From Deinococcus terrestris (lineage in GTDB: Bacteria > Deinococcota > Deinococci > Deinococcales > Deinococcaceae), in contig NZ_WBSL01000001.1 of the NCBI RefSeq assembly GCF_009377345.1, forward strand, positions 248,001 to 312,000: a DNA stretch of 64,000 bases. The letters are read 5' to 3'. Position numbers and translations under genes: made by a program. The notes under the pieces were generated by a model. It saw only the letters and a list, made by a program, of their open reading frames with translations. It was not told the origin of the DNA and ran no database searches. Position 1 is the first letter of the stretch. The number at the start of each line of letters is the position of its first letter. Shown piece after piece: positions 33,616 to 42,140 of this stretch.

Positions 33616-34075
33616 CTACGCCGTCTGCCGCAGGTGCCGCAGCACGTCCGCCGCGTGGCTCATGGGGTTGACCGTGCGCCAGTGGTGGGCAACCTGGCCT
33701 TCCGGGTCGATCAGGAAGGTCTGCCGCCCCGCCAGCCCCACCAGCCCGCCCAGGCCGCCCATCACCCCGTAGGCGCGGCTCAGGGCGCGGTCGCCGTCGG
33801 GAAATCAGGGGAAAGGACAGGTCGCAACTGTCGCGGAACCGGGCCTGCCGCGCCTCGGTGTCGGTGCTCACGCCGATGACGGCAGCGTTCAGGCGCTCGA
33901 ACTCGGGCAGGGCGGCCTCGAACCGCTGGGCCTCGACCGAGCAGCCGGGCGAACTCGCGCGGGGGTAGAAGTACAGCACCACCCAGCGGCCCCGCAGGTC
34001 CGCGAGCCGGACGGGCTGGCCGTCGTCGCTGCGGGTGTCGAAGTCGGGGGCGGGCTGGCCGACGCGGGGAGACAT
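33616..34075 (-). pseudogene. bcp: Bcp-type peroxiredoxin with a frameshift
   Basis: The frame starts MSPRVGQPAPDFDTRSDDG and contains the peroxidatic Cys in YFYPRASSPGCSVEAQRFE and a second Cys in RFRDSCDLSFPLI, all typical of bacterioferritin comigratory protein. At about 33805-33799 one extra base (GGGAAAT on the plus strand) shifts the frame; the other frame continues with SRAYGVMGGLGGLVG, GRQTFLIDPEGQVAHHW and ends at TAG 33618-33616. Without the extra base the protein would be 152 residues, the normal length. The shift is next to G and A runs, so a sequencing error is possible. As written, the enzyme loses its C-terminal third. Confidence 0.8.
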
Positions 34076-34134
34076 GCCCCCGATTGTAGCGGGCACCCCG
34101 CGAGTGGCCGGTGATAGACCGTGCTCCTCGCCCC

Positions 34135-34140
34135 TACAAT
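34135..34140 (+). promoter_or_regulatory. -10 box of the tilS-tadA leader ORF
   Basis: TACAAT, ending 6 nt before GTG at 34147, the start of a 45-codon ORF that runs into tilS. Confidence 0.6.
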
Positions 34141-34146
34141 GCGCCC

Positions 34147-34284
34147 GTGTGCTCCTGCCCTTTCCGTCCTGGTTGCAGTTTGGTCGGCCTGTGCGGCCGG
34201 ACCGACGCGGACGGCCCAGCGGCGTGCGGCCGCGCCGATCCGGGGCAGCGGCGCGAGTGGGCCTGGGGACCGGAGGGGGCGTGA
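34147..34284 (+). CDS. Cys-rich small protein or coupling leader upstream of tilS-tadA
   Basis: A 45-residue ORF beginning with GTG directly behind a -10 box. It has five Cys (positions 2, 4, 10, 16, 27), an Arg/Gly-rich middle and ends with TGA overlapping the GTG of tilS-tadA (GTGA). The spacing of promoter and start suggests leaderless translation, with ribosomes then re-initiating on tilS. The Cys pattern could bind a metal, or the peptide may only bring ribosomes. Homology unknown to me. Confidence 0.45.
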   Translation: MCSCPFRPGCSLVGLCGRTDADGPAACGRADPGQRREWAWGPEGA

Positions 34285-35891
34285 GGCTGCCCCCGGCGCT
34301 GGGCCGTCCGCTTCAGCCCTTCGCCGGGCAGACGGTCGTGGTGGGGGTCTCGGGCGGGGCCGACAGTGTGGCGCTCTTGCGGGCGCTGGTGCTGGCGGGG
34401 GCGCGGCCCGCCGTGGCCCACCTCGACCACGCCCTGCGCGAGGACTCGGCCCAGGACGCGGCCTGGGTGGAGGCGCTGGCGGGGCGACTCGGGGTGCCGT
34501 TTCGCGGAACGCGGGTGGACGTGGGCGCGGTCGCCGCCCGGCGCGGCTGGAACCTGGAGGACGCGGCCCGCCGGGTGCGCTACGAGTTCCTGTCGCGCAC
34601 GGCGAAGGCGGTGGGGGCTTCGGCCATCCTGACCGCCCACACCCGCCGCGACCAGGCCGAGACGGTGCTGCTGGAGCTGCTGCGCGGCGAGGCGGTCCTG
34701 GGCGGCATCCCCCCGGTGCGGGGCCGCGTCCACCGCCCCTGGCTGGACCTTCCCCGTGCCGACGTGGAAGCCTTCCTGCGCTCGCTAGGCCAGGACTGGC
34801 ACGAGGACCCCACCAACGCCGACCTCACCCGGACGCGGGCGTGGCTGCGCGGGGAGGTCGTGCCTCTCCTGACCGCCCGCTTTCCCGGCCTGGAATCCGC
34901 GCTGGACCGTCTCGCCCGGCTGTCGCGCGAGGATGACGCGGCACTGGACGACCTCGCCGCCCGGCTGACCGGGCACGCGCCCCGGACCCGGCAGCCCGCC
35001 GCTGTGCTACGCCGCCACGTGGCGCGGGCGCTGGAGGACGCGGGTTTTCCCTACCACGCTGAACACGTCGAAGTCCTGGCCGCCGCGCTGGGGGCGGGGG
35101 AGACGGCCCACGTCACCCTGCCCGGCGGCCGGGACGTGACTGCGACGGGGGAGCGGCTGCACCTGCGCCCGCTGTCGTGGCCCGGCCCCGATTTCATGCC
35201 CCCACCCGGCTGGACCCTGCGCCCCCGGCAGCCCGGCGACCGGATGCGCCTGCCCGGAGGCACCCGCCTGCTCAGCGACGTGCTCACCGACGCGAAGGTG
35301 CCCCGCCCCGAGCGCGACCGCGTGCCCCTCTTGGCGGTGGGCGGCGAGGTGCAGTGGGTCGGCCTGCATCCTCCCCTGTGGGCGGTGGGGGCACGAGAGG
35401 CGGCGGGCGTCCCTGAGGACCCCCTCCACGCGGCGATGGGCGAGGCCCTCGCGCTGGCGGGCGAGGCAGCGCGGCACGGCGAGGTCCCCGTGGGGGCGGT
35501 CGTCCTGGGGCCGGATGGCACGGTTGTCGGTCGGGGCCGCAACACCAGCCGCGAGCACGGCGACATGACCCGCCACGCCGAACTGGGGGCGCTGCGGAAG
35601 GCGACGGCCACCCTGGGCACCCCCTACCTCACGGCCTGCACCCTGGTCGTGACGCTGGAGCCGTGCCCGATGTGCCTGGGGGCGGCGCTGGAGGCGCGGG
35701 TGGGCCGGATCGTGTACGGGGCGGCCAACCGGGGGGCCGGGGCGCTGGGCGGTGTCAGCGACCTGCTGGCGCACCACTGGGGCCACCGCCCGGAGGTGAC
35801 AGGCGGCGTGCGGGCGGGGGAGGCGGCGCGGCTGCTGCGCCAGAGTTTTCGGGCGGTGCGTCGGCGGGAGCCGGAGAAGCGCGGCTCCTGA
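34281..35891 (+). CDS. TilS-TadA fusion: tRNA(Ile)-lysidine synthase / tRNA adenosine deaminase
   Basis: A 536-residue fusion of two enzymes acting on wobble base 34. Residues 1-200 are the TilS N-type ATPase domain (VVVGVSGGADSVALLRAL PP-loop; AHLDHALREDS; TAHTRRDQAETVLLELLRG; DPTNADLTRTRAWLRGEVVP). After the middle domain, RPRQPGDRMRLPGGTRLLSDVLTDAKVPRPERDRVPL, in outline, is the TilS C-terminal domain. From about 375 comes TadA: MGEALALAGEAARHGEVPVGAVV, HAELGALRKA (zinc His and catalytic Glu) and LEPCPMCLGAALEARVGRIVYGA (zinc Cys pair). TilS makes lysidine in tRNA(Ile)CAU; TadA makes inosine in tRNA(Arg)ACG. GTG at 34281 has GGAGGG upstream. Confidence 0.93.
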   Translation: MRLPPALGRPLQPFAGQTVVVGVSGGADSVALLRALVLAGARPAVAHLDHALREDSAQDAAWVEALAGRLGVPFRGTRVDVGAVAARRGWNLEDAARRVRYEFLSRTAKAVGASAILTAHTRRDQAETVLLELLRGEAVLGGIPPVRGRVHRPWLDLPRADVEAFLRSLGQDWHEDPTNADLTRTRAWLRGEVVPLLTARFPGLESALDRLARLSREDDAALDDLAARLTGHAPRTRQPAAVLRRHVARALEDAGFPYHAEHVEVLAAALGAGETAHVTLPGGRDVTATGERLHLRPLSWPGPDFMPPPGWTLRPRQPGDRMRLPGGTRLLSDVLTDAKVPRPERDRVPLLAVGGEVQWVGLHPPLWAVGAREAAGVPEDPLHAAMGEALALAGEAARHGEVPVGAVVLGPDGTVVGRGRNTSREHGDMTRHAELGALRKATATLGTPYLTACTLVVTLEPCPMCLGAALEARVGRIVYGAANRGAGALGGVSDLLAHHWGHRPEVTGGVRAGEAARLLRQSFRAVRRREPEKRGS

Positions 35892-35894
35892 GCC

Positions 35895-36161
35895 TCACTC
35901 CCCGCCGCAGCCCCCGCCCCCGTCGAAGCCGCTGTCGGTACTGCACCCGCTCGCAGTGTCCCAGATCAGGAATGTGGCGGCGGTGCCGTCGGAGCTGGGA
36001 GAGGATGAACGGCGGCTCGCCCCCGAAGTCCCTTTGCCCGAGAACAGCAGCAGCAGCGCGGCGAGGGCGACGACCCCACCCGCCACCCAGCTCCAGGCCA
36101 GTCCGAGAACGACGAAGGCGACGGCGACCAGCGACAGCCTGAGCACGGGGTGAACTCGCAT
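35895..36161 (-). CDS. small membrane protein with Gly/Cys tail
   Basis: An 88-residue protein with two hydrophobic helices (about 8-24, 26-42), a Ser-rich linker and a C-terminal CSTDSGFDGGGGCGGE tail with two Cys. Gly-rich Cys tails of this kind occur in small bacterial membrane proteins of unknown role. It is convergent with tilS-tadA. No family recognised. Confidence 0.6.
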   Translation of the reverse strand: MRVHPVLRLSLVAVAFVVLGLAWSWVAGGVVALAALLLLFSGKGTSGASRRSSSPSSDGTAATFLIWDTASGCSTDSGFDGGGGCGGE

Positions 36162-36232
36162 ACAGCCTCCAGAGCAGGAGAGAAGGGCGTAGGGACGCCT
36201 CCAGTCTCGACGTTCCGTGTCAGCCCTTGGTC

Positions 36233-36261
36233 ACGAAAGGGGCCGGAGCTGCTGCCCGGCC
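36233..36261 (-). terminator. possible dxs terminator
   Basis: On the minus strand GGCCGG (36261-36256), a 9-nt loop and CCGGCC (36246-36241), followed by CCTTTCG. The stem is short and the T run weak. Confidence 0.35.
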
Positions 36262-36279
36262 TCCCTTCCGCACCCGCCC

Positions 36280-38157
36280 TTACACCTCCAGCGGCACGTC
36301 CACCCCGAGTTCGGCCAGCACGGTGCGGATGGCGGCCGTGTCCATTCCGGCGCGGGCGTGGACGCTCTCCACCGTCGCGTGCTCCTGAAACTCGTCGGGA
36401 AGGCCCAGCACCCGCACGGGCACGCGCAGGCCCATCCCGTTCAGCGCTTCCAGCACCGCGCTTCCGAACCCGCCCACGACCGTGTTGTCCTCCACGGTGA
36501 TCAGCGCCCGCGCCTTGGCGGCCACCTCGCGCAGCATCGCCCCGTCGAGCGGCTTGACGAAGCGGGCATTGACCACGCCCACGCCGGGCAGGCCCTCGGC
36601 GGCCTTGCGGGCGTAGTCCAGCGCCTTGCCCCCGGCCAGAATCACCACGTCGTCGCCCTCCCGCACGCGCTCCCAGGTGCCCCACTCCAGCTCGGGCCAG
36701 GTGCCCTCGGGCACGCGCCCCACGTTGCCGCGCGGGTAGCGGATGGCGAAGGGGCCGGGATGCTCCTGGGCGTACTTCAGCATGCCGCGCAACTCGGCGG
36801 CGTCCTTGGGAAGCCCGATGCGGACCCCCGGAATCGAGCGCAGGTAGCTCAGGTCGAAGACCCCGTTGTGGGTGGCCCCATCTGCCCCCACGATGCCCGC
36901 CCGGTCGATGGCGAAGGTCACGTTCAGGTTCTCCAGCGCCACGTCGTGCAGTACCTGGTCATAGGCCCGTTGCAGGAAGGTCGAGTAGATCGCCACGACC
37001 GGCCGCATCCCCTGCAGGGCCAGGCCCGCCGCCGCCGTGACGGCCACGTCCTCCGCGATGCCCACGTCGAGGTAGCGGTGCGGGTGAACCTGGCTGTAGC
37101 GCACCAGCCCGCTGCCCTCGCGCATGGCGGGCGTGACCACGAAGGTGCGAGGGTCCTGGGCGGCCAGCTCGGTCACCGCGTCCCCGAAGGCGCTGCTCCA
37201 CGAGTAGGCGTTGCTGGGGGCATATTCCCCGGTCGCGGGGTCGAACTTGGCGGGGCCGTGCCAGAAGATGGGGTCGGCCTCGGCATAGCTCAGGCCCTTG
37301 CCCTTCTTGGTGACCACATGCAGCAGCGTGGGGCCGTCGAGGTCCACGAGGTGTTCGAGCAGCCACACGAGTTCCTGCACGTTGTGCCCGTCCACCGGGC
37401 CGACGTAGCGCAGGCCCATCGCCGCGAAGGGGTTCACGCTGGCGGGGTCGAAAAAGTGCCGGGTAGAACTCTTGGCACGGCTCATCAGGTCGGCCAGCGG
37501 CTTGCTCAGGGCCTCCACGGCCTTTTTGCCCGCGCCTTCCCCCTCCTGGAACCACTTCTGGACCTGCAGGCCGCGCATGAACTTGTTGATGGCCCCCACG
37601 TTCTCCGAGATGCTCATCTCGTTGTCGTTCAGGACGATCAGCATGGGCCGCCCCAGGTCGCCGATGGTGTTCAGCGCGGCCAGGGCCATCCCGCCCGTGA
37701 GACTGCCGTCCCCGATCACGGCGGCGATGCGGTGCTTTTGCCCCTGCGCGTCGCGGGCGAGCGCCATGCCCAGGGCGTTGGCGAGGCTGGTGCTCGCGTG
37801 CCCCACCGTGATCGCGTCGTGCTCGGACTCGCTGACCTTGGTAAACCCGCTCAGGCCCCCCTCCTTTTTCAGGGTGGGCATCTGTGCCCGGCGCCCGGTG
37901 AGCATCTTGTGGGCGTAGGCCTGGTGCCCCACGTCAAAGAGGATGCGGTCGCGCGGCGAGTCGAGGACGTAGTGCAGCGCCACGATCAGGTCGGTGGCTC
38001 CCAGCGAGGAGGCGAGGTGCAGCCCCCCCACCGAGCAGACTCGCACGATCTCGTCTCGCAACTCGGCGGAAAGCTGCGGCAGGTCCTCGCGGCCCAGCCG
38101 CTTGAGATCCTGCGGGCTGTGGATGCGGTCAAGCAGGGGAGTCTGCGGGTCAGTCAT
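36280..38157 (-). CDS. dxs: 1-deoxy-D-xylulose-5-phosphate synthase
   Basis: A 625-residue thiamine diphosphate enzyme, the entry step of the MEP isoprenoid pathway (carotenoids, quinones). Landmarks: [36 protein letters not shown] (ThDP His), [30 protein letters not shown] (GDG ThDP motif), [13 protein letters not shown], then the transketolase pyrimidine domain ([23 protein letters not shown], catalytic Glu) and C-terminal domain. AGGAGG precedes the ATG; the site lies within a short leaderless upstream ORF (38194-38150) that overlaps the start. Confidence 0.96.
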   Translation of the reverse strand: MTDPQTPLLDRIHSPQDLKRLGREDLPQLSAELRDEIVRVCSVGGLHLASSLGATDLIVALHYVLDSPRDRILFDVGHQAYAHKMLTGRRAQMPTLKKEGGLSGFTKVSESEHDAITVGHASTSLANALGMALARDAQGQKHRIAAVIGDGSLTGGMALAALNTIGDLGRPMLIVLNDNEMSISENVGAINKFMRGLQVQKWFQEGEGAGKKAVEALSKPLADLMSRAKSSTRHFFDPASVNPFAAMGLRYVGPVDGHNVQELVWLLEHLVDLDGPTLLHVVTKKGKGLSYAEADPIFWHGPAKFDPATGEYAPSNAYSWSSAFGDAVTELAAQDPRTFVVTPAMREGSGLVRYSQVHPHRYLDVGIAEDVAVTAAAGLALQGMRPVVAIYSTFLQRAYDQVLHDVALENLNVTFAIDRAGIVGADGATHNGVFDLSYLRSIPGVRIGLPKDAAELRGMLKYAQEHPGPFAIRYPRGNVGRVPEGTWPELEWGTWERVREGDDVVILAGGKALDYARKAAEGLPGVGVVNARFVKPLDGAMLREVAAKARALITVEDNTVVGGFGSAVLEALNGMGLRVPVRVLGLPDEFQEHATVESVHARAGMDTAAIRTVLAELGVDVPLEV

Positions 38158-38194
38158 GGGACGCCTCCTGGCGAGTGGGCACGGGACCGGTCAT
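38150..38194 (-). CDS. possible 14-codon upstream ORF overlapping dxs
   Basis: TACCGT (38206-38201, minus strand) ends 6 nt before ATG at 38194. The ORF ([14 protein letters not shown]) contains the dxs AGGAGG site and terminates inside the first codons of dxs, overlapping by 8 nt in another frame. Leaderless loading followed by re-initiation on dxs is the simplest reading; no conservation data. Confidence 0.4.
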   Translation of the reverse strand: MTGPVPTRQEASHD

Positions 38195-38220
38195 GGCCCC
38201 ACGGTAGTGGGTGGGGACGA

Positions 38221-38913
38221 TCACGGCTTCCCCCCAAAGTTGCGGGCGGTCAGCAGCAGGCCCTCCGGTGTGCGGACCTCACCCACGAAGGGCGCGAACC
38301 AGAGCTGCTGCACCTGCGGCGAGAACAGGCCCCCCACGTCGTCCCCGATCTGCCGGGTCACCACCCAGACCTCGGAGGTTCCGGCGGGGGTGCTGACCCG
38401 GCGGCGGTCCTGCACGTCGTAGCGGTAGCGCAAGGTGCCCTGGGCCTGCACCTTGCCGTCGTCCCCGGTCAGGGTCACGCGGCTTTGCCCCTCCCAACTC
38501 AGGCCCACCCGCCACGCGCCCTCGGCGGGGGCCTCCAGCCACGCGGGGTCGAGGCGCACGCTGACGCCGGGTTTGCGAAAGCCCAGCAGCCGCACGCCCT
38601 CGGCGCCGATCTGCCGGAACCACGTCTGTTGGGCGCCGCGCCCGGTCAGCTCGAAGGCCAGCGCCGTCTGCCCGGCGAACACGGTCGGCCCCAGCGCCCG
38701 CAGGGTGTAGGGCTGCCCGCCCGCCGCCTCGCCCTCAGGCTGGTAGCTCCAGCTCAGGCCCGTCTCCAGCGGGTAAAAGGAAACGCGGCTCACCGGCGTG
38801 CTCGACGCCACGGGCGCCCCCTGCGCCTGCGGGGTCGCGGCGGGAGCGCAGCCCGCCAGCAGGGCCGCCCCCAGCAGTGGCGGAGCGAGGAACCTTCGGA
38901 ACTGGCCGGACAT
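38221..38913 (-). CDS. lipoprotein of unknown function
   Basis: A 230-residue protein from ATG at 38913, supported by TACCCT (38926-38921) 7 nt upstream. The signal (RRFLAPPLLGAALLAGC) has a lipobox with Cys22, so the mature protein is a lipoprotein with an Ala/Pro/Gln linker. The mature domain is beta-rich (YPLETGLSWSYQPEG, DVQDRRRVSTPAGTSEVWVVTR), resembling lipid- or ligand-binding sandwiches seen in Deinococcus lipoproteins, with no catalytic motif. It is 63 nt upstream of dxs on the same strand. Function unknown. Confidence 0.72.
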   Translation of the reverse strand: MSGQFRRFLAPPLLGAALLAGCAPAATPQAQGAPVASSTPVSRVSFYPLETGLSWSYQPEGEAAGGQPYTLRALGPTVFAGQTALAFELTGRGAQQTWFRQIGAEGVRLLGFRKPGVSVRLDPAWLEAPAEGAWRVGLSWEGQSRVTLTGDDGKVQAQGTLRYRYDVQDRRRVSTPAGTSEVWVVTRQIGDDVGGLFSPQVQQLWFAPFVGEVRTPEGLLLTARNFGGKP

Positions 38914-39229
38914 GGTGGACAGGGTAAGGCGGAGCATCTCCTCCATTCTGTCAGCCATCATGAAGTTGCGCTGATTTTTGGAGACTCTGGGCTTTCTCCG
39001 GTGAGGTTCTGCATCTTCCCTGTCTCCCTGAGTGCTCCCTGCATGAAGGCCATGGCCTCCCTCGTCAGAGTGGGGGTGCCTCACCCCGTTCTGCAAGCAG
39101 CTCTGCGAATCTCCCAGGGAGAAGGCTTTGTTCACCCCTCTCCCACGGGGAGACTGGTACAGCCGCTTGCGGAGGGGCCTCGCGCAGCGAGGGGGTGAGG
39201 GGCCTCCCCGTCAAACGCTTCAAGAAGCC
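38914..39229. other. intergenic region with a dispersed repeat
   Basis: No gene is supported in these 316 nt. The right half holds a pyrimidine/purine segment (CACCCCTCTCCC near 39134) followed by the repeat at 39172-39202, which recurs at 43866-43896. Confidence 0.5.
39172..39202. repeat. dispersed 31-bp repeat, copy 1
   Basis: Identical over 31 bp to 43866-43896. The centre CCTCGCGCAGCGAGG is a palindrome (6-bp arms); the rest is GAGGGG on the left and GGGTGAGGGG on the right. It lies between the lipoprotein gene and the pspA terminator. It may be a member of the small repeat families typical of Deinococcus chromosomes. Confidence 0.75.
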
Positions 39230-39256
39230 AAAAAGGGGACACCCCTACGGTGCCCC
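39230..39256 (-). terminator. pspA terminator
   Basis: On the minus strand GGGGCACC, loop, GGTG(T)CCCC with a bulged T, followed directly by TTTTTGG. Located 19 nt after the pspA stop. Confidence 0.75.
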
Positions 39257-39274
39257 CTCCCAGATCGTCCGGCC

Positions 39275-39973
39275 TCAGCTCTGGCTGCCGCCCTGCCCCG
39301 AGCTGTTCTGGCCCCCCTGCACCCGGGCCTTGAGCGCGGCGAAGGCGTCGTCGAGTTCGCGGTCGCGCCCCAAGTCCGCGAGCTGGGCGTCGAGGTCGCC
39401 CTCCTGCCGCAGCTGGGTCATGGCCTGGTTGCGGTCTTCCATCTGAAGGACCTTGCGCTCCATGTCCTCGAAGGCGTCCATCGCCCCGCCCGCCTTGCCG
39501 AAGCCGCTGACGCGCTCCAGGGTGGCCCCCGCCTGCGCGGTCTTCTGCCGGGCGGCGAGCAGCGACTTGCGCGACTCCATCTCGTCGATCTTGGCTTCCA
39601 GCGCCCGGAGCTGGGTCTTGAGCTGGTCCACGGTGGCCGTCTGGGTGCCGACCTGCTCCTCGAACCCCTTGGCGAGGTCCTTATGGTTCTGCGAGCGGCG
39701 CAGGGCCTCACGGGCCAGCTCCTCGTTTCCGGCCCGCAGCGCTTCTTCGGCCTTCTTCTCGTACTCCTCGGCAAGTTTGCGGTTGGTGCCCGACTCGCGG
39801 GTCAGGCGGGCGTTCTGGCTCATCGCGTCGGCGACCTCGGTGCGGGCCTCGGCGTATGCGGAGCGCATGTCGAGCAGCGCCTGGTCGATGATCTTGGCGG
39901 GGTCCTCGGCGCGGCTGATCAGGTCGTTGACGTTGGCGCGGAGCAGGCGGGACAGACGGTCGAGAATGCTCAT
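39275..39973 (-). CDS. pspA: PspA/IM30 family membrane-stress protein
   Basis: A 232-residue ESCRT-III-like protein. It begins with amphipathic MSILDRLSRLLRANVNDLIS and is then almost wholly coiled coil (DPAKIIDQALLDMRSAYAEAR, AEEYEKKAEEALRAGNEELAREAL, QLRALEAKIDEMESRKSLLAAR), ending in a disordered Gly/Gln/Ser tail. The family lines stressed membranes from the cytosolic side and forms large rods. AGGAGG precedes the ATG. No pspBC or pspF partner is present nearby, so regulation differs from E. coli. Confidence 0.93.
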   Translation of the reverse strand: MSILDRLSRLLRANVNDLISRAEDPAKIIDQALLDMRSAYAEARTEVADAMSQNARLTRESGTNRKLAEEYEKKAEEALRAGNEELAREALRRSQNHKDLAKGFEEQVGTQTATVDQLKTQLRALEAKIDEMESRKSLLAARQKTAQAGATLERVSGFGKAGGAMDAFEDMERKVLQMEDRNQAMTQLRQEGDLDAQLADLGRDRELDDAFAALKARVQGGQNSSGQGGSQS

Positions 39974-40132
39974 GGGTGGTTCCTCCTTGCGGTCATGATT
40001 ACGCAGGGGGGGCGGCGCGGGTTGCGACCGTGCCGAAGCCTCAAGGGGACGTGAAGTGCTGGATGAAGGTGAAGATGCAAAGAAAAAGGGAGGTCAGCCG
40101 GATCGCTGCCTCCCCAGGGAGTGGGGCCGAAC

Positions 40133-40924
40133 TCAGAAGACGATGGGGCGCAGGCCCACGCTGGCCGTGCCGCAGGCGACCGTCACGTTGCTGCCCGCCG
40201 GGGTAAAGGTGCAGCCCAACGCCCGCAGACCTGCGAGCGGGAAAATCAGGTTGCGACCGTCGGTGGCGGGCACCAGCGGCAGCTGCACGGTCCCCGAGCC
40301 GAGCTGCGCGGGCTTCTGGCCCACCGTCACGGTGAGGGGGTCGGTCCCGCTGCGGGCCAGCCGGAACTTGCCGCCTCCCAGTGAGGTCACGTTGACCACG
40401 CCCACAAGGTCGCTGCCCAGCACGTAGGGCTCGCCCTTGACGACGCCTGCCGGGGTCGCGGGGCGGGGAGCGGCCGCCGTGGCCGTCGCCTGCGCGGCGT
40501 CGACGACCAGCAGCGTCTCGGTCGTGGACAGGGGCGCCATCAGCAGGTAGGCGGCCACCGGCCCGTTGGCCGTGCCCGACACCAGCAGTGAGCTGGCCTG
40601 GCTGTTCGCGGGAGTCTTCCAGTCGCCCAGGGCGCGGGCGCCGAGCTTACCGCGCACGAGCGCCCGTGCAGAGGCGGGCGAGGTCTTGACGTACAGGCAC
40701 ACCGCCGCCGCGCTCACCTTGAGGCTGCCGGGGCAGCTCACGATCTGGCCCTTCACGGCGCCGCTGATCTCCACGGCGAGGCTGCTCGCGGCGCGGGCGG
40801 TCGCGGCCGAAACCGTGGCCCTGGGAGCCGCGGCAGGGGTGGCGGGAGCCGTCTGCGCGGCGGCGAGGCTGAGAAACCCGCTGAAACCAAGGCCCAGCAG
40901 GGCAGCACTGGAGAGTTGACGCAT
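40133..40924 (-). CDS. secreted protein with stalk-like (copper amine oxidase N-like) C-terminus
   Basis: A 263-residue protein. The start ATG at 40924 is 7 nt after a -10 box TAAGAT (40937-40932); the signal peptide is residues 1-23 (SSAALLGLGFSGFLSLAAA). An Ala/Pro/Thr linker leads to a small domain with two Cys (VSCPGSL, AVCLYV), and the end (LPLVPATDGRNLIFPLAGLRALGCTF, in outline) resembles the copper-amine-oxidase N-terminal or stalk domain pattern, which is often a surface anchor or binding module. No catalytic residues. Function unknown. Confidence 0.68.
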   Translation of the reverse strand: MRQLSSAALLGLGFSGFLSLAAAQTAPATPAAAPRATVSAATARAASSLAVEISGAVKGQIVSCPGSLKVSAAAVCLYVKTSPASARALVRGKLGARALGDWKTPANSQASSLLVSGTANGPVAAYLLMAPLSTTETLLVVDAAQATATAAAPRPATPAGVVKGEPYVLGSDLVGVVNVTSLGGGKFRLARSGTDPLTVTVGQKPAQLGSGTVQLPLVPATDGRNLIFPLAGLRALGCTFTPAGSNVTVACGTASVGLRPIVF

Positions 40925-41040
40925 GAACGGCATCTTAGCGGCGGACCATGAGCCGTTCACCCCGCTGCCCACATGAAGGCGTCAGCTTCTTCATGAACAG
41001 GCGGTGCCGGCGTGCGTTCCGCCGGGCGGGGGGCCTCGGG

Positions 41041-41046
41041 TACACT
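41041..41046 (+). promoter_or_regulatory. -10 box of the leaderless PIN/TRAM gene
   Basis: TACACT, ending 7 nt before GTG at 41054. Confidence 0.65.
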
Positions 41047-41053
41047 CGGGGCC

Positions 41054-42082
41054 GTGTCTGCCTTTCGCCTGCTGCTGTTGCTGCTGGGTCTGCTCGTCGG
41101 GTGGGGGGCCGGGCAGCTCCTCGCCGCGAGTACCGGGGATGACGGAACCGCCTGGGTCAACACCCTCAGCCTGATGCTGGCCGGTGCGCTCGCCGCCCTG
41201 CTGCTCGCGCCCCGCGCCGAGCGCACCGCCGCCCGGCTGTGGGACCGGTTGACCCGCTGGTACGGGGGCCTCTCGCCCCGGCGGGTGGCGGCAGCGACCT
41301 TTGGGCTGATGGTCGCGCTGCTGCTCAGCGTGCTGCTGGGACCGCTGGTGCGCTCGCTGCCGTTCTATGCCTGGCCGCTGAGCCTGCTGGTGACCGCCGT
41401 GCTGGCCGCCTTTTTCGTGCCGTTCGCGGTGCGGCACGCGGATGCGTTCGGCTTTCTGGACGTGGCCCCGGTGCGGCGGCGCACCGGCGGCAAGATTCTG
41501 GACTCCAACGTGATTATCGACGGGCGGGTGCTGGACCTGGCCCGCAGCGGCTTTCTGGAGGGCGAGGTGATCGTGCCCGGCTTCGTGCTGCGCGAGCTGC
41601 AACTGCTCGCCGACAGCCAGGATGCCCAGAAGCGCATGCGCGGCAAGCGGGCGCTGACCCTGCTTGAGGACCTGCGCTCGGTACGTCCCCTGCGGGTCGA
41701 GGACTGGGACGACCCCGCGCTGCCCACCGTGGACGACAAGCTGGTGCGCCTCGCCCGCGAGACGGGGGCGAACCTGCTGAGCAACGACGCCAACCTCGCC
41801 CGCGTCGCCCGGCTGCACGGGGTGGAGGTACTGAGCCTGCACACGCTCGCGCTGGCGCTGCGGCCCCAGGTGCAGGCGGGGGACGTGCTCACCATCACTG
41901 TCACCAAGGGCGGTCAGCAGCCCGGCCAGGGGGTCGGGTATCTGGAGGACGGCACGATGGTCGTCGTCGAGGGCGGTATCAAGCTGCGCGGCAAGCCCGC
42001 CCGCGTGCAGGTCGTGAACAACGTCCAGACCGGGGCGGGACGCATGATCTTTGCTCGCCCGGAGGACGCGGGGGCGGCCTGA
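41054..42082 (+). CDS. PIN/TRAM domain membrane protein
   Basis: A 342-residue protein. Four hydrophobic helices lie in residues 1-130; the PIN nuclease domain begins at about 145 (GGKILDSNVIIDGRVLDLARSGFLEG, in pieces) with acidic residues DSN, D of IIDGR, E of FVLREL, DD of TVDDKLVRLA and ND of LSNDANLARVA. The C-terminal TRAM domain (GDVLTITVTKGGQQPGQGVGYLEDGTMVVVEGG) is likely to bind RNA. The same architecture is found in Firmicutes YacL and Deinococcus-Thermus. It probably cleaves or processes RNA at the membrane. GTG at 41054 is set by the promoter. Confidence 0.9.
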   Translation: MSAFRLLLLLLGLLVGWGAGQLLAASTGDDGTAWVNTLSLMLAGALAALLLAPRAERTAARLWDRLTRWYGGLSPRRVAAATFGLMVALLLSVLLGPLVRSLPFYAWPLSLLVTAVLAAFFVPFAVRHADAFGFLDVAPVRRRTGGKILDSNVIIDGRVLDLARSGFLEGEVIVPGFVLRELQLLADSQDAQKRMRGKRALTLLEDLRSVRPLRVEDWDDPALPTVDDKLVRLARETGANLLSNDANLARVARLHGVEVLSLHTLALALRPQVQAGDVLTITVTKGGQQPGQGVGYLEDGTMVVVEGGIKLRGKPARVQVVNNVQTGAGRMIFARPEDAGAA

Positions 42083-42140
42083 CCCGCCCGCACAAGGCGA
42101 CCGCATTGCCCCGCACCCGGCTGGCGACAATACTGGGAGC

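Noticed and set aside
34035..34280. Longer TilS-TadA N-terminus starting at 34035
   Set aside because: The upstream residues are Arg/Pro-rich, overlap the bcp gene in antisense and lack TilS similarity; GTG at 34281 has a ribosome-binding site and begins where TilS proteins begin.
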